From: Mycobacterium sp.
GTDB taxonomy: Bacteria; Actinomycetota; Actinomycetes; Mycobacteriales; Mycobacteriaceae
Reading direction: 5' to 3'
NCBI GenBank assembly: GCA_025966225.1
Contig: JAOPVI010000380.1
Coordinates: 1 to 50,862 of the forward strand
DNA length: 50,862 nt
Made by a program: the position numbers and the translations under genes. Of the stretch, positions 33,239 to 43,627 are shown piece by piece. The notes under the pieces were generated by a model. The model searched no databases. It saw nothing but the letters and a program-made list of their open reading frames with translations, and was not told the DNA's origin. Position 1 is the stretch's first letter. Each line of letters opens with the position of its first letter.

Positions 33239-36200
33239 ATGAGCGCCTACCCCAAGCCGGCCGGTGGATCGCCGAGCTTCCCCGACCTCGAACTCGAGGT
33301 GCTGGACTATTGGGACCACGACGGAACCTTCCGCGCCAGCATCGACCGACGCGACGGCGCGGAGGAGTACGTCTTCTACGACGGGCCGCCGTTCGCCAAC
33401 GGACTGCCGCACTACGGACATCTGCTCACCGGGTACGTCAAGGACATCGTCCCGCGCTACCGGACGATGCGTGGCTACAAGGTCGAGCGTCGATTCGGAT
33501 GGGATACGCACGGGCTGCCCGCCGAACTCGAAGTTCAGCGTCAACTTGGCATCACCGACAAGTCCCAGATCGAAGAAATGGGCATCGAGAAGTTCAACGA
33601 TGCCTGCCGGAAGTCCGTTTTCAAGTACGCCGACGAATGGCGGTCCTACGTCACCCGGCAGGCGCGCTGGGTCGACTTCGACAACGACTACAAGACCCTG
33701 GATCTCGGTTTCATGGAATCGGCGATCTGGGCGTTCAAACAGCTGTGGGACAAGGGCCTGGCCTACGAAGGCAACAGGGTGCTCCCGTATTGCTGGAACG
33801 ACGAGACTCCACTTTCGAGCCACGAGCTGCGCATGGACGACGACGTCTACCAGAACCGGCAGGACCCCGCGCTCACGGTCGGTTTCCGGGTAGCAGACGG
33901 CGAACTCGCCGGGGCGCACCTGCTGGTCTGGACGACGACTCCGTGGACACTGCCGTCGAACCAGGCCGTGGCCGTCCACCCAGACGTGACGTACGTGCAG
34001 GTGGAGGCGGCCGACGGCAGGCGCTACGTGCTCGCGGAGCCGCGCATGAGCGCGTATGCCAGGGAGCTGGGCGAGCAGCCGACCGTGGTGGGCTCCTATG
34101 TCGGCCGCGACCTGTTGGGGGTGCGATACGTTCCGCCGTTCCCGTACTTCATGGACTCGCCCAACGCCTTTCGCGTCTTGCCGGGCGAGTTCGTCACCAC
34201 CGAGGACGGCACGGGCATCGTGCACATGGCACCCGCCTACGGCGAGGACGACAAGGCGACCGCCGACGCCGCCGACATCGCCGCGGTCACCCCCGTCGAT
34301 TCGAAGGGTCGCTTCGATGCGACGGTGCCCGACTATGCGGGCCAACACGTCTTCGACGCCAACCCGCAGATCGCCCGGGACCTTCGGAACCAATCGGGTC
34401 CGGCGGCCGCCAACGGTGCGGTGCTCTTGCGCCACGAGACCTACGACCACTCGTACCCCCACTGCTGGCGGTGCCGAAATCCCTTGATCTACCGGGCCGT
34501 GTCGTCGTGGTTCGTCAAGGTGACCGAGTTCCGCGACCGCATGGTCGAGCTCAACCAACAGATCACCTGGTATCCCGAGCACGTCAAGGACGGACAGTTC
34601 GGCAAGTGGCTGTCCAATGCGCGGGACTGGTCGATCTCCCGAAACCGGTACTGGGGCACGCCAATTCCGGTGTGGACGTCCGACGACCCGGCCCATCCGC
34701 GCATCGACGTCTACGGCAGTCTCGACGAACTCGAGCGCGACTTCGGGGTGCGCCCGGACAACTTGCATCGGCCCTACATCGACGAATTGACCCGACCCAA
34801 CCCCGACGATTCGACCGGCCAGTCGACGATGCGGCGGATCGAGGACGTGTTCGACGTCTGGTTCGACTCCGGTTCCATGCCGTACGCGCAGGTGCACTAT
34901 CCGTTTGACAACGCCGAGTGGTTCGACTCGCACTTCCCGGCCGACTTCATCGTCGAGTACATCGGGCAGACCCGTGGCTGGTTCTACATGATGCACGTGC
35001 TGGCCACCGCACTCTTCGACCGACCGGCGTTCCGTACCTGCGTATCCCACGGCATCGTGCTGGGCAGCGACGGTCAGAAGATGAGCAAGTCGCTGCGAAA
35101 CTATCCCGACGTCACCGAGGTGTTCGACCGCGACGGCTCGGATGCGATGCGGTGGTTCCTCATGGCGTCGCCGATTCTGCGCGGCGGCACCCTGATCGTG
35201 ACCGAACAAGGCATCCGCGACGGCGTCAGGCAGGTGCTGCTGCCGTTCTGGAACGCGTATTCGTTCCTGTCGCTCTATGCGCCGGAGAAGGGAGTGTGGC
35301 GCACCGACTCTGCAAACGTGCTGGACCGCTACGTGCTTGCCAAGCTCGCGGCGTTGCGCGACGAACTCACCGAGGCGTTGGACGTCTGCGACATCTCGCG
35401 AGCGTGCGACGAACTCCGCCAGTTCACCGAAGCCCTCACCAACTGGTATGTGCGACGGTCCCGTTCGCGGTTCTGGGAGGAGGACCGCGACGCCATCGAC
35501 ACCCTGCACACGGTTTTGGAGGTGACCGGACGGCTCGCTGCGCCGCTGCTTCCGCTGATCGCCGAGGTAATCTGGCGCGGCGTCACGGGAGGGCGGTCGG
35601 TGCATCTGACGGATTGGCCTGCGCCCGGCGAAGTGCCTGCCGATCCCGCCCTGGTGGCCGCCATGGACCAGGTTCGAGACGTGTGTTCAGCGGCGTCCTC
35701 GCTGCGCAAGGCGAACAAGCTGCGGGTTCGCCTGCCGTTGCCGAAACTGACAGTGGCGGTGGAGGACCCGGAAGCGCTGCGGCCCTTCATCGAGCTCATC
35801 GCGGACGAGCTCAACGTGAAGAGCGTGGAGTTGTCGAACGAAATCGACGCCTTCGGCCGCTTCGAGTTGTCGGTCAACGCCAGGGTCGCAGGACCGCGCC
35901 TCGGCAAGGACGTGCAGGCCGCCATCAAGGCCGTCAAGGCCGGGTCGGGTGTGGTGAATCCCGACGGCACCCTGACAGCGGGCCCGGCCACGCTGCTGCC
36001 CGAGGAATACTCGTCGAAACTGGTTGCAGCGGAACCGGAATGGACCGCGGAGCTGCCCGACGGGGAGGGCCTCGTGGTGCTGGATGGAACGCTCACACCC
36101 GAGCTCGAAGCCGAGGGCTGGGCCAAGGACCGCATCCGCGAGCTGCAGGACCTGCGCAAGACGACGGGTCTGGACGTGTCCGATCGGATCCGCGTCGTCA

Positions 36201-36349
36201 TGTCGGTGCCCGCAGCGCGCGCCGCATGGGCGCGCACACATGCCGAGCTCATCGCAGGCGAAGTGCTGGCGACCAGCTTCGAGTTCGGCGAGTCCGCGGA
36301 CGCGGTAGAACTTGGGGACGGTGTGAAGGCCGCGATCGCCAAGGCCTGA
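33239..36349 (+). CDS. ileS: Isoleucyl-tRNA synthetase
   Basis: This 1036-residue class I synthetase attaches isoleucine to tRNA-Ile. The HIGH signature appears as HYGH ([13 protein letters not shown]), and KMSKS is present as [12 protein letters not shown]. An editing domain lies between ([20 protein letters not shown], with the Thr-rich loop). The Trp-rich tRNA segment and the C-terminal anticodon-binding domain follow. The frame opens at 33134, but ATG 33239 with GGAG upstream and the T-box leader fix the start. It matches Rv1536. Stem I and the T-box place it under uncharged tRNA-Ile control. Confidence 0.96.
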   Translation: MSAYPKPAGGSPSFPDLELEVLDYWDHDGTFRASIDRRDGAEEYVFYDGPPFANGLPHYGHLLTGYVKDIVPRYRTMRGYKVERRFGWDTHGLPAELEVQRQLGITDKSQIEEMGIEKFNDACRKSVFKYADEWRSYVTRQARWVDFDNDYKTLDLGFMESAIWAFKQLWDKGLAYEGNRVLPYCWNDETPLSSHELRMDDDVYQNRQDPALTVGFRVADGELAGAHLLVWTTTPWTLPSNQAVAVHPDVTYVQVEAADGRRYVLAEPRMSAYARELGEQPTVVGSYVGRDLLGVRYVPPFPYFMDSPNAFRVLPGEFVTTEDGTGIVHMAPAYGEDDKATADAADIAAVTPVDSKGRFDATVPDYAGQHVFDANPQIARDLRNQSGPAAANGAVLLRHETYDHSYPHCWRCRNPLIYRAVSSWFVKVTEFRDRMVELNQQITWYPEHVKDGQFGKWLSNARDWSISRNRYWGTPIPVWTSDDPAHPRIDVYGSLDELERDFGVRPDNLHRPYIDELTRPNPDDSTGQSTMRRIEDVFDVWFDSGSMPYAQVHYPFDNAEWFDSHFPADFIVEYIGQTRGWFYMMHVLATALFDRPAFRTCVSHGIVLGSDGQKMSKSLRNYPDVTEVFDRDGSDAMRWFLMASPILRGGTLIVTEQGIRDGVRQVLLPFWNAYSFLSLYAPEKGVWRTDSANVLDRYVLAKLAALRDELTEALDVCDISRACDELRQFTEALTNWYVRRSRSRFWEEDRDAIDTLHTVLEVTGRLAAPLLPLIAEVIWRGVTGGRSVHLTDWPAPGEVPADPALVAAMDQVRDVCSAASSLRKANKLRVRLPLPKLTVAVEDPEALRPFIELIADELNVKSVELSNEIDAFGRFELSVNARVAGPRLGKDVQAAIKAVKAGSGVVNPDGTLTAGPATLLPEEYSSKLVAAEPEWTAELPDGEGLVVLDGTLTPELEAEGWAKDRIRELQDLRKTTGLDVSDRIRVVMSVPAARAAWARTHAELIAGEVLATSFEFGESADAVELGDGVKAAIAKA

Positions 36350-36358
36350 TTCGCGACG

Positions 36359-36574
36359 TCAGTGCGCGGCGCTCAACCGGGGGACAGGCAAGGACGCCTT
36401 CGGCGGCGAGGCCACGCGGCGCACTGCCGGTGTCGTGGTGCGAGTCGGCCGAATCGCGTTCCAGAACCACACCGACTTCCGCCGCAGCAGGTTCCCCCTT
36501 CGATGCGCGACCGGTTGCCTCGCGGTCGATTTGGCCAGTGCTTCGAACCCGATTACTACGGCTAGTGACGGCAT
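36359..36574 (-). CDS. Small basic hypothetical protein (71 aa)
   Basis: This 71-residue protein starts hydrophobic (LAVVIGFEALA), then is very Arg-rich (HRRGNLLRRKSVWFWNAIRPTR, split here) with Pro/Ser. It converges on ileS with nine bases between stops. GGGGTGAGG sits just before ATG 36574, a strong ribosome site. No family is recognised. Translation is supported mainly by the ribosome site; a chance open frame is possible. Confidence 0.5.
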   Translation of the reverse strand: MPSLAVVIGFEALAKSTARQPVAHRRGNLLRRKSVWFWNAIRPTRTTTPAVRRVASPPKASLPVPRLSAAH

Positions 36575-36671
36575 GTTCCTCACCCCTTTGTCGTGCGAGC
36601 CCTTTGTCCTGCGAGCTTGGTCGCTCCCAGTCATTGAAAGGCCAGGGTGCATGGGTGCTTCGAGTAGTCGG

Positions 36672-36908
36672 CTACTCGAATTCGGCTTGGGCGACGACGC
36701 GCGCGGATTGGCCGGCCACCGTAACGGTGTCGCCTGGGCGCAATTGCCTGCCTCGGCGGGTTTCGACGTCGTCGTTCACCGTGACCGCGCCCGCCGCGAG
36801 CTCAGCCTTGGCATCCGAACCGCGGTCGATCAGATCGGCGAGCTTCATGAACTGTCCGAGTCGGATCGACTCATCCCGAATAGGGACATCCCGAACAGGT
36901 TCCGCCAT
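36672..36908 (-). CDS. S4-domain RNA-binding protein (YbcJ-like)
   Basis: This 78-residue protein is a free S4 domain. The core reads IRLGQFMKLADLIDRGSDAK, then AAGAVTVNDDVETRRGRQLRPGDTVTV. It would bind structured RNA, most likely rRNA. TAGCCT on the minus strand (36921 to 36916) ends seven bases before ATG 36908, so the message is probably leaderless. Its promoter overlaps that of dinX, which starts 32 bases away in the opposite direction. Confidence 0.85.
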   Translation of the reverse strand: MAEPVRDVPIRDESIRLGQFMKLADLIDRGSDAKAELAAGAVTVNDDVETRRGRQLRPGDTVTVAGQSARVVAQAEFE

Positions 36909-36940
36909 GGACGTCAGGCTAGCGCCCTAGCATCGCGACC
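36909..36940. promoter_or_regulatory. Divergent leaderless promoters for the S4 gene and dinX
   Basis: Only 32 bases separate the two start codons. AGGCTA (36916-36921) is TAGCCT for the minus strand and TAGCAT (36928-36933) serves the plus strand. Each ends seven bases before its own start codon. The -35 boxes must lie inside the opposite gene, so the polymerases would compete. Confidence 0.72.
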
Positions 36941-38350
36941 GTGACCTCCGATGACTCTGGTGCCCAGCAGTCGGGGCGGTGGGTCCTGCACTTCGACATG
37001 GACGCGTTCTTCGCGTCCGTGGAGCAGCTCACCCGGCCCACGCTGCGTGGTAGGCCCGTGCTGGTCGGTGGACTCGGCGGCCGAGGCGTCGTCGCAGGCG
37101 CCAGCTATGAGGCACGGGTCTTCGGGGCGCGCTCCGCAATGCCCATGCACCAAGCGCGCAGGCTCGTCGGCGCGCCTGCGGTGGTGTTGCCCCCGCGCGG
37201 CGCGGTGTACGGGATGGCCAGCGGTCGAGTGCTCGACGCCGTGCGGGCAGTGGTGCCGGTGCTCGAACAGCTGTCGTTCGACGAGGCGTTCGGTGAGCCC
37301 GTCGAGCTCGCAGGTGCCAGCGCGCTCGACGTCGAACGGTTCTGCGAGGGCCTGCGCGCCAGGGTGCTCGGCGAGACCGGATTGGTGGCTTCGGTAGGGG
37401 CGGGCTCGGGTAAGCAGCTGGCGAAGATCGCCTCCGGCCTGGCCAAACCCGACGGCATTCGGGTGATCCGGCGCGATGAGGAAGGCGTGCTGCTCCCCGG
37501 ACTGCCGGTGCGCAGGCTGTGGGGGATCGGGCCGGTCGCCGAGGAGCGGCTGCACCGCCTCGGCATCGACACGGTCGGGGCGCTCGCGGCGTTGACGGAC
37601 GCTGAGGTGGCCGACGTACTCGGTGCCACGGTCGGTCCGGCCCTCCACCGGCTCGCCAAGGGCATCGACGACCGCCCGGTAGCCGAGCGGTCGGGTAGCA
37701 AGCAGATCAGCGCGGAATCGACGTTCGCCGCGGATCTGACCACGCTGGACCAGCTGCGCGACGCCGTCGGCCCCATCGGCGAGCACGCGCACCGGCGCCT
37801 GGAGCGCGACGGCCGCGGAGCCAGGACGATCACCGTCAAGCTGAAGAAGTCCGACATGAGCACGCTCACGCGATCGGCCACCCTGCCCTACGCCACGACC
37901 GAGGTGTCGACGCTGATCGGAACCGCCCGTCGGCTCCTGCTCGATCCTGTCGAGATCGGCCCGATTCGGCTTGTCGGCGTGGGCTTCTCGGGCCTTTCCG
38001 AGGTCATGCAGGAGTCCCTCTTTCCCGATCTGGACCAGACGCTGGAAGCCTCGGACAGTCACCAATCCGGGCCCGTGCCCGCTTCGCAACCGGAGTCGGC
38101 GGGGTGGCGCATCGGTGACGACATCACCCACACGGAGTTCGGACACGGCTGGGTGCAGGGCGCCGGACACGGAGTGATGAGCGTGCGGTTCGAAACTCGC
38201 GCAAGCGGGCCAGGGGTGATGCGGACGTTCGCCGACGACAGTCCGGAGGTGGAGCGGAGCGATCCGCTGGACAGCCTCGACTGGCCCGAATACGTGGCAT
38301 CGAGGGCCGAACGGTCAACCCCAGACGCCGAGGACGTCGGCGACGGGTAG
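36941..38350 (+). CDS. dinX: DNA polymerase IV (Y-family, DinB1/DinX)
   Basis: This 469-residue translesion polymerase has the Y-family motifs: [13 protein letters not shown] (catalytic Asp), SFDEAF (catalytic Asp-Glu), the [15 protein letters not shown] finger region and a little-finger domain. A beta-clamp motif QESLFPDL lies near residue 360. It makes error-prone copies past damaged bases. An extra C-terminal part of about 85 residues contains [20 protein letters not shown], a fold also seen in other actinobacterial DinB. GTG 36941 is leaderless by its TAGCAT. It matches Rv1537. No SOS box is seen in front of it. Its last 36 bases overlap ansA. Confidence 0.94.
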   Translation: MTSDDSGAQQSGRWVLHFDMDAFFASVEQLTRPTLRGRPVLVGGLGGRGVVAGASYEARVFGARSAMPMHQARRLVGAPAVVLPPRGAVYGMASGRVLDAVRAVVPVLEQLSFDEAFGEPVELAGASALDVERFCEGLRARVLGETGLVASVGAGSGKQLAKIASGLAKPDGIRVIRRDEEGVLLPGLPVRRLWGIGPVAEERLHRLGIDTVGALAALTDAEVADVLGATVGPALHRLAKGIDDRPVAERSGSKQISAESTFAADLTTLDQLRDAVGPIGEHAHRRLERDGRGARTITVKLKKSDMSTLTRSATLPYATTEVSTLIGTARRLLLDPVEIGPIRLVGVGFSGLSEVMQESLFPDLDQTLEASDSHQSGPVPASQPESAGWRIGDDITHTEFGHGWVQGAGHGVMSVRFETRASGPGVMRTFADDSPEVERSDPLDSLDWPEYVASRAERSTPDAEDVGDG

Positions 38351-39244
38351 CCCCAAGGCCAGGGCAGCCATCACGAGCACCCTGGCCTGGGCGGGCCGCA
38401 GGGTCGGCACCGTCACCGCGCCGGCGTCCACGAGGGCGCGGCCGGGTCCGTACCTGGCCGTCACGCGCGCGCCTGGGACTCGAGTCGAGATCGCCACCGC
38501 CACGTCTGCACGGCATGCTCGTCGCACTCCGTCGATCACGGCCTCGGATGCGTTCCCGGACCCAACGGCCTCGAGCACGAGGCCGCGCGCTCCCGCGGCC
38601 ACGCATGCGTCCATCGCCACCGCGTCGCTGCCCGCATAGGCAGTCACGATGTCCACCCGGGGTGCGCCCGCCGCGGAGGGGTGGCCGAGCGACGGTCGGC
38701 GCTTCACGCCGTCGAATGCGACGTTCCCGTTCCTCGCCGAGCCCACCACGGACCCGCTGAACTGGGCTCCGGTCTTGGTCAGGCCCAGCGGCTGCCACAC
38801 GGCGCCCGCAAAACCGACGAGCACGCCGAGCCCGCGCGCCGCCGGGCTCGCGGCCACCGCCAGCGCGTCGGCCAGATTTCCAGGCCCATCGGGAGCGGGC
38901 TCGTCGCTGCTGCGCATTGCCCCGGTCAGCACTACGGGAGCGGCGCCCGCGTAGGTCACGTCGAGCCAGAGTGCCGTCTCTTCCATGGTGTCGGTCCCAT
39001 GGGTGATCACCACTCCGGTCGCGCCGGAGTCCACCGCGGCCACTACGGCAATGCCAATTCGATCCCAGTCCGCGAGGGTCAACTGGCTGCTGTCCGCGGC
39101 CATGAGGTCGATCACGTCGAGCTCGTACCCCTGGTTCAGGCCCTCGATGAGGTCGGTGCCGGTCTGCGTCGGCCGGGCGACCCCGTCGGCGCCTGTGGTC
39201 GTTGCGATGGTCCCTCCAGTGGTGATCACGACGAGACGGCTCAT
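38315..39244 (-). CDS. ansA: L-asparaginase (type I/cytosolic)
   Basis: This 309-residue enzyme hydrolyses L-asparagine to aspartate and ammonia. Both active-site Thr motifs are present: TTGGTIATT (residues 7-15) and THGTDTMEE (near 85). The substrate-binding [13 protein letters not shown] follows. The open frame runs to 39505, but ATG 39244 is the conserved start. It matches Rv1538c (AnsA). The last 36 bases overlap the convergent dinX end. No signal peptide is seen, so it acts in the cytoplasm. Confidence 0.94.
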   Translation of the reverse strand: MSRLVVITTGGTIATTTGADGVARPTQTGTDLIEGLNQGYELDVIDLMAADSSQLTLADWDRIGIAVVAAVDSGATGVVITHGTDTMEETALWLDVTYAGAAPVVLTGAMRSSDEPAPDGPGNLADALAVAASPAARGLGVLVGFAGAVWQPLGLTKTGAQFSGSVVGSARNGNVAFDGVKRRPSLGHPSAAGAPRVDIVTAYAGSDAVAMDACVAAGARGLVLEAVGSGNASEAVIDGVRRACRADVAVAISTRVPGARVTARYGPGRALVDAGAVTVPTLRPAQARVLVMAALALGLPVADVLGVWG

Positions 39245-39344
39245 GCCGCGATTGTTCCCGATCGCGGGGGAGCGACGCGACGCGGGAAGGGGCTGAGCTG
39301 GGGACCAGGCAAGCGACCAGGGGCGGTTGGGGGATGATGTACGG

Positions 39345-40022
39345 GTGACTGACGAATCCACCGACTCGGTCGAGGCGACGAAGACGGACGAGTCAGCAAA
39401 ACCGCAGCCGCGGCGTCGGCTGTGGCTGCTGGTCTCGGTTGCCGTCACGGTGCTCGTGCTTGACGTCGTCACCAAGGCGCTGGCCGTCAGGCTCCTGACG
39501 CCCAATCAGCCGGTGTCGATCATCGGCGACACCGTGACGTGGACGCTGGTCCGCAATCCAGGAGCGGCCTTCTCCCTGGCCGCCGGCTACACCCTGGTGC
39601 TGACGGTGATCGCGACCGGTGTGGTGGTCGGGATCGTGTGGATGGCCCCGCGCTTGGTATCGCCGTGGTGGGCGCTCGGGCTTGGCATGATCCTGGGTGG
39701 TGCGCTCGGAAACCTGATGGACCGGTTCTTCCGGGGGCCGGGGCCGCTTCAGGGCCACGTCATCGACTTCGTGTCGATCGGGTGGTGGCCGGTGTTCAAC
39801 GTGGCCGACCCCGCGGTGGTGGGTGGCGCGGCCCTGCTGGTGGGGTTGTCGTTCTTCGGCTACGACTTCGACACCGTCGGACGGCGCAGGGGGAACGACG
39901 AGTCGGCGGAGCTCGAGAAGAGCGACCCGGACGAGTCGTCGGCCGAGGACGAGAAGCGCGCCGATGGGGACGTCAGTGCTCCGAAGTCGTCGGAATCCGA
40001 GTCGGAAAACAAGCCGGAGTGA
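39345..40022 (+). CDS. lspA: Lipoprotein signal peptidase
   Basis: This 225-residue membrane aspartyl protease cuts signal peptides of prolipoproteins, such as the two lipoproteins in this window. It has four membrane helices. The catalytic aspartates are Asp126 (GNLMDRFF) and Asp155 (FNVADPAVV), with the usual NPGAAFS turn in between. N-terminal (35 residues) and C-terminal (about 45 residues, very acidic Ser/Glu/Asp/Lys-rich, ESESENKPE) tails lie outside the core. GTG 39345 starts it; the stop overlaps the next gene (GTGA). It matches Rv1539. Confidence 0.95.
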   Translation: MTDESTDSVEATKTDESAKPQPRRRLWLLVSVAVTVLVLDVVTKALAVRLLTPNQPVSIIGDTVTWTLVRNPGAAFSLAAGYTLVLTVIATGVVVGIVWMAPRLVSPWWALGLGMILGGALGNLMDRFFRGPGPLQGHVIDFVSIGWWPVFNVADPAVVGGAALLVGLSFFGYDFDTVGRRRGNDESAELEKSDPDESSAEDEKRADGDVSAPKSSESESENKPE

Positions 40023-40948
40023 CGACCCGCTCGATGTCGGTCCCCGAGGGGCTGGCGGGTATGCGTGTCGATGCCGGGCTGGCCCGTCTATTCGGGTTGT
40101 CGCGAACAGCGGCAGCGGCGATCGCCGAGGATGGTGGGGTCGAGCTCGACGGGGCTCCCGTCGGCAAGTCCGAACGCCTCCCCGCAGGGGCCTGGCTCGA
40201 GGTTAGGCTGCCGGAAGCGCCTGCGCCGCTGGATAATCCGCCGGTCGACATCGAGGGCATGACCATCCTGTACTCGGACGACGACATCGTGGCGGTCGAC
40301 AAGCCCCCCGGCGTCGCGGCGCATGCGTCGGCGGGTTGGACGGGCCCGACCGTGCTCGGCGGACTTGCCGCGGCCGGCTTCCGGATCACCACCTCGGGCG
40401 TGCACGAACGACAGGGCATCGTGCAGCGCCTCGACGCCGGCACGTCGGGCGTGATGGTGGTGGCGATCTCGGAACGTGCGTACACCGTGCTCAAGCGCGC
40501 CTTCAAGCAGCGCACCGTCGACAAGCGCTATCACGCACTGGTGCAGGGCCACCCGGATCCGTCCAGCGGCACCATCGATGCTCCGATCGGACGTCACCGC
40601 GGCAACGACTGGAAGTTCGCGGTCACCGAGCAGGGGCGCCACAGCATTACGCACTACGACACCGTGGAGGCGTTCGTGGCGGCCAGCCTGCTCGACGTCC
40701 ACCTGGAGACCGGGCGCACTCATCAGATCCGCGTGCACTTCTCGGCTCTGCATCACCCGTGTTGCGGCGACTTGACGTATGGAGCGGATCCGACGCTTGC
40801 GAAAAGGCTTGGGCTGGAACGCCAATGGCTGCACGCGCGGTCGCTGGCATTCGCTCATCCTGCCGACGGCCGGCGCATCGAAATCACCAGCCCGTATCCG
40901 GCCGATCTCCAGCACGCACTCGACGTACTGCGCCACCACGAATCGTGA
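40019..40948 (+). CDS. RluD-type 23S rRNA pseudouridine synthase
   Basis: This 309-residue enzyme has an N-terminal S4 RNA-binding domain ([20 protein letters not shown]) and an RsuA/RluD catalytic domain. The catalytic Asp139 lies in [13 protein letters not shown]. The segment [20 protein letters not shown] completes the family pattern. It converts specific uridines in 23S rRNA, likely the RluD sites, though the exact target is not provable from sequence. GTG 40019 overlaps the lspA stop. It matches Rv1540. Confidence 0.92.
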   Translation: MTTRSMSVPEGLAGMRVDAGLARLFGLSRTAAAAIAEDGGVELDGAPVGKSERLPAGAWLEVRLPEAPAPLDNPPVDIEGMTILYSDDDIVAVDKPPGVAAHASAGWTGPTVLGGLAAAGFRITTSGVHERQGIVQRLDAGTSGVMVVAISERAYTVLKRAFKQRTVDKRYHALVQGHPDPSSGTIDAPIGRHRGNDWKFAVTEQGRHSITHYDTVEAFVAASLLDVHLETGRTHQIRVHFSALHHPCCGDLTYGADPTLAKRLGLERQWLHARSLAFAHPADGRRIEITSPYPADLQHALDVLRHHES

Positions 40949-41898
40949 CCGACCAAGCCGTAGCCGCGTCCCGCCGGTCCGGGGTGTTGTTCGGTGTCGG
41001 GGCATTCACCTGGTGGGGCCTGTCCCCCGGATACTTTCCGCTGCTGCTGCCTGCCGGGTCCATCGAGGTGCTGGCCCACCGCATCGTGTGGAGCGCCGTG
41101 AGCCTGCTGGTCGTGCTCGTCTTGGCCCGCCGCCTCGGCGACCTACGAAGGCTCCGCGCGCGGACGTGGCTTCAACTGGCGGCCGCGTCGTTGCTCATCT
41201 CGATCAACTGGGGCATCTACATCTATGCCGCGACCCACGGCCACGTCGTCGACGCAGCGCTGGGCTACTTCATCAACCCGCTGGTGACCGTCGCGGTCGG
41301 CGTGCTCGTCTTTCGAGAGCGCATCGGGCGGTGGCAGCTGATCGCGCTGGCGTTGGCCGTCATCGCGGTGGTGGTGCTGACCATCGAAGTCGGTCAGCCG
41401 CCCTACCTGGCCGTGGCGCTGGCGCTGAGCTTCGCCCTGTACGGCGTCGTGAAGAAGGTCGTAGACGCCGATCCCCGGGTCAGCGTCGCCGTCGAGACGT
41501 TGATCGCCCTGCCGCTCGCGGTCGGTTACTTGGTCACCCTTCAGCTTCTGGGGCAAGGCCATTTCATCGGCTCCGGCGGCTGGCACACCGTACTGCTGGT
41601 GATGGCCGGCCCCGTGACGGCGGTGCCACTGCTGCTGTTCGCCGCCGCCGCTCAGCGACTACCACTTGTCACCATCGGGTTGCTGTTCTACCTCAACCCT
41701 GGTCTACAGATGGCCTGGGGCGTGTTGGTCGGGCACGAGCCGATGCCGGTGGGGCGGTGGATCGGTTTCGGACTGATCTGGGTTGCCTTGGCAGTGATGA
41801 CGATGGGTTCCCTTCGAAAGAAGTCTGCTCGGAAGCGAGCTGCGGCCGATTTCACGGACGATGTCGACTTGTCTGCTCCCGAATCGTCATCACGGTGA
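40945..41898 (+). CDS. rarD: RarD-type EamA transporter
   Basis: This 317-residue protein has about ten hydrophobic helices in two EamA repeats. It keeps RarD features: [33 protein letters not shown] and [20 protein letters not shown]. The C-terminal tail is basic then acidic. Substrate is unknown (chloramphenicol for the classical RarD is not general). GTG 40945 overlaps the previous stop (GTGA), making lspA-rluD-rarD a tightly coupled operon. This third gene is not next to rluD in M. tuberculosis as I recall it. Confidence 0.88.
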   Translation: MTDQAVAASRRSGVLFGVGAFTWWGLSPGYFPLLLPAGSIEVLAHRIVWSAVSLLVVLVLARRLGDLRRLRARTWLQLAAASLLISINWGIYIYAATHGHVVDAALGYFINPLVTVAVGVLVFRERIGRWQLIALALAVIAVVVLTIEVGQPPYLAVALALSFALYGVVKKVVDADPRVSVAVETLIALPLAVGYLVTLQLLGQGHFIGSGGWHTVLLVMAGPVTAVPLLLFAAAAQRLPLVTIGLLFYLNPGLQMAWGVLVGHEPMPVGRWIGFGLIWVALAVMTMGSLRKKSARKRAAADFTDDVDLSAPESSSR

Positions 41899-41949
41899 CA
41901 AGCTCGAGCTGGGCTTGCGACGAGACGACCACGACGTGAGGACGAGATC

Positions 41950-42327
41950 ATGCGTTACTGCCTGCTCATGCACTATCAGGAGGGTGCTTCGATCGGTTTG
42001 ACCGAGGAGGACATGGCCCCGGCGATGGCGGCCTTCCAGGCCTACGCCGATGACCTGTCCGCCGCGGGGGTGCTCATCACCACCGAGGTGCTCGACACGG
42101 TCGCGTCGACCACCACCGTGACCGCGCGCAACGGGACACCCGAGATCCAGGACGGACCGTTCGCGGACACGAAGGAAAAGCTCGGCGGCATCTTCGTCAT
42201 CGACGTGCCGGACCTCGACGAAGCGCTCGAGTGGGCTCAGCGCAATCCGGCGAACGGCTGGGGATCAGTCGAGATCCGCCCAGTGGCAAGGACGTACGCC
42301 GCCGAACGCGGATGGTACTGCCCCTGA
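41950..42327 (+). CDS. DGPF/YCII-domain protein
   Basis: This 125-residue protein has the YCII-related (DGPF) fold: MRYCLLMHYQ at the start, the signature EIQDGPFADTKEKLGG and the end FVIDVPDLDEALEWAQ. Such proteins are usually encoded beside ECF42 sigma factors, and that gene follows with a 16-base overlap. GAGG before ATG 41950 is a good ribosome site. The biochemical role is unknown; it is often proposed to work with the sigma factor. Confidence 0.9.
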   Translation: MRYCLLMHYQEGASIGLTEEDMAPAMAAFQAYADDLSAAGVLITTEVLDTVASTTTVTARNGTPEIQDGPFADTKEKLGGIFVIDVPDLDEALEWAQRNPANGWGSVEIRPVARTYAAERGWYCP

Positions 42328-43562
42328 CTGCCGACCGAGCGCGGGTCGGCGAGCGGTTGGCCGAGGTGACCCGCGAGTCCCATGGCCGGCTGGTGGCACT
42401 GCTCGCCGCCGCGGGCCGGGACATCGCGGCCGCCGAGGACGCACTTGCCGACGCCGTCGAGCGGGCCTTGTTGCGCTGGCCGCTCGACGGCATACCCGCG
42501 AACCCCGAGGCCTGGTTGCTCGTCGTCGCCCGCAACCGGCTGCGGGACCACTGGAAGTCGGCGGCTCACAGGACGAGCGTTCCATTCGATGAAACCGATT
42601 GTGATTCAGCCGAATCCACCGAGATTGTGGACATTCCGGACCGCAGGCTCGCGTTGATGATGGTGTGTGCGCACCCGGCGATCGCGGCTTCGGTGCGCAC
42701 CCCGTTGATGCTGCAGGTCGTGCTCGGCGTCGACGCGGCAGCCATTGCGGCGGCCTTCGCGGTCGAGCCGGGCGCGATGGCGCAACGCCTGGTTCGCGCG
42801 AAGAAACGCATCCGCGACGCAGGCATCCCGTTCGTGGTGCCAGAGCGGGAGCGCCTCACCGAACGGCTGCCTGCGGTGCTCGAGGCCGTCTACGGGGCGT
42901 ACGCCATCGATTGGCAGCTGGTGCCGCAGCAGAACCCAATCGAATCGCTGTCCAGCGACGCGGTGCACCTTGCCCTGCTCTTGGCAGAACTCCTGCCCGA
43001 CGAGCCGGAAGTACTCGGACTGGCGGCGCTGGTGTGTCTCTCGGAATCGCGCCGGCAGGCGCGGTGCGGCGACGACGGTTGCTTCGTGCCGCTCGACGAG
43101 CAGGACATCGCGCGCTGGGAGCGCGCGCTCATCGCCAGGGGCGAGCGGCTCCTGGTACGTGCCCACGGCCATGGACGTCCCGGCCGGTTCCAGTACGAGG
43201 CCGCCATTCAGTCCGTGCACTGCAGTCGGGTCCGGCGCGGCCCGCTCGACAACGACGGCAAGCGAATCCTGCGCACCCTGCACCGTGCCCTGCTGAGGGA
43301 ATCGCCCTCGCTCGGTGCACGCGTGGCGCTGGCGGCGCTCGACGGTGACCTGGATGGACCGGAGTCCGGGTTGCGGGCGCTCGATGCCCAGGGTGCTGCG
43401 ATCGCAGACTTCCAGCCTGCCGTCGTGGTCCGTGCGCATTTGCTTGCCGCCGCGGGTCGGTGGGAGGACGCGGTGGAGTCTTACCGGCGTGCGATCGACT
43501 TGACCCCGAGTCCATGGGTGGCTGAATACCTCGAGCGACGTTTGCGGGCCGGCCCTGGTTGA
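42312..43562 (+). CDS. ECF42-type RNA polymerase sigma factor with C-terminal extension
   Basis: This 416-residue sigma factor has sigma-2 (AEDALADAVERALLRWPLDG, then NPEAWLLVVARNRLRDHW) and sigma-4 regions (near residues 130-170: AIAAAFAVEPGAMAQRLVRA). A long helical C-terminal extension with TPR-like repeats follows, ending EDAVESYRRAIDLTPSPWVAEYL. ECF42 is defined by this extension and by a DGPF neighbour. No anti-sigma factor is next to it, consistent with control through its own C-terminal part. ATG 42312 lies inside the DGPF gene. Confidence 0.9.
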   Translation: MVLPLTADRARVGERLAEVTRESHGRLVALLAAAGRDIAAAEDALADAVERALLRWPLDGIPANPEAWLLVVARNRLRDHWKSAAHRTSVPFDETDCDSAESTEIVDIPDRRLALMMVCAHPAIAASVRTPLMLQVVLGVDAAAIAAAFAVEPGAMAQRLVRAKKRIRDAGIPFVVPERERLTERLPAVLEAVYGAYAIDWQLVPQQNPIESLSSDAVHLALLLAELLPDEPEVLGLAALVCLSESRRQARCGDDGCFVPLDEQDIARWERALIARGERLLVRAHGHGRPGRFQYEAAIQSVHCSRVRRGPLDNDGKRILRTLHRALLRESPSLGARVALAALDGDLDGPESGLRALDAQGAAIADFQPAVVVRAHLLAAAGRWEDAVESYRRAIDLTPSPWVAEYLERRLRAGPG

Positions 43563-43627
43563 CCGCTCTGTAGCAATGCAATAGGGTTTGCCAAGCGGGG
43601 CCAGTCACCCCGGTGTGAGGGTCTGAA

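Noticed and set aside
33023..35605. A very long open frame (860 codons) on the minus strand opposite ileS
   Set aside because: It is the GC-rich shadow of ileS, with His/Arg/Asp-biased composition and no known domain, and ileS itself is certain.
36916..36941. LexA box in front of dinX
   Set aside because: No TCGAAC-N4-GTTCGA-like dyad is present; only the -10 elements are seen, so dinX is not called SOS-regulated.
41899..41949. Hairpin CAAGC...GCTTG after rarD as a terminator
   Set aside because: Only five continuous pairs with an internal mismatch and no U tract; too weak to call.
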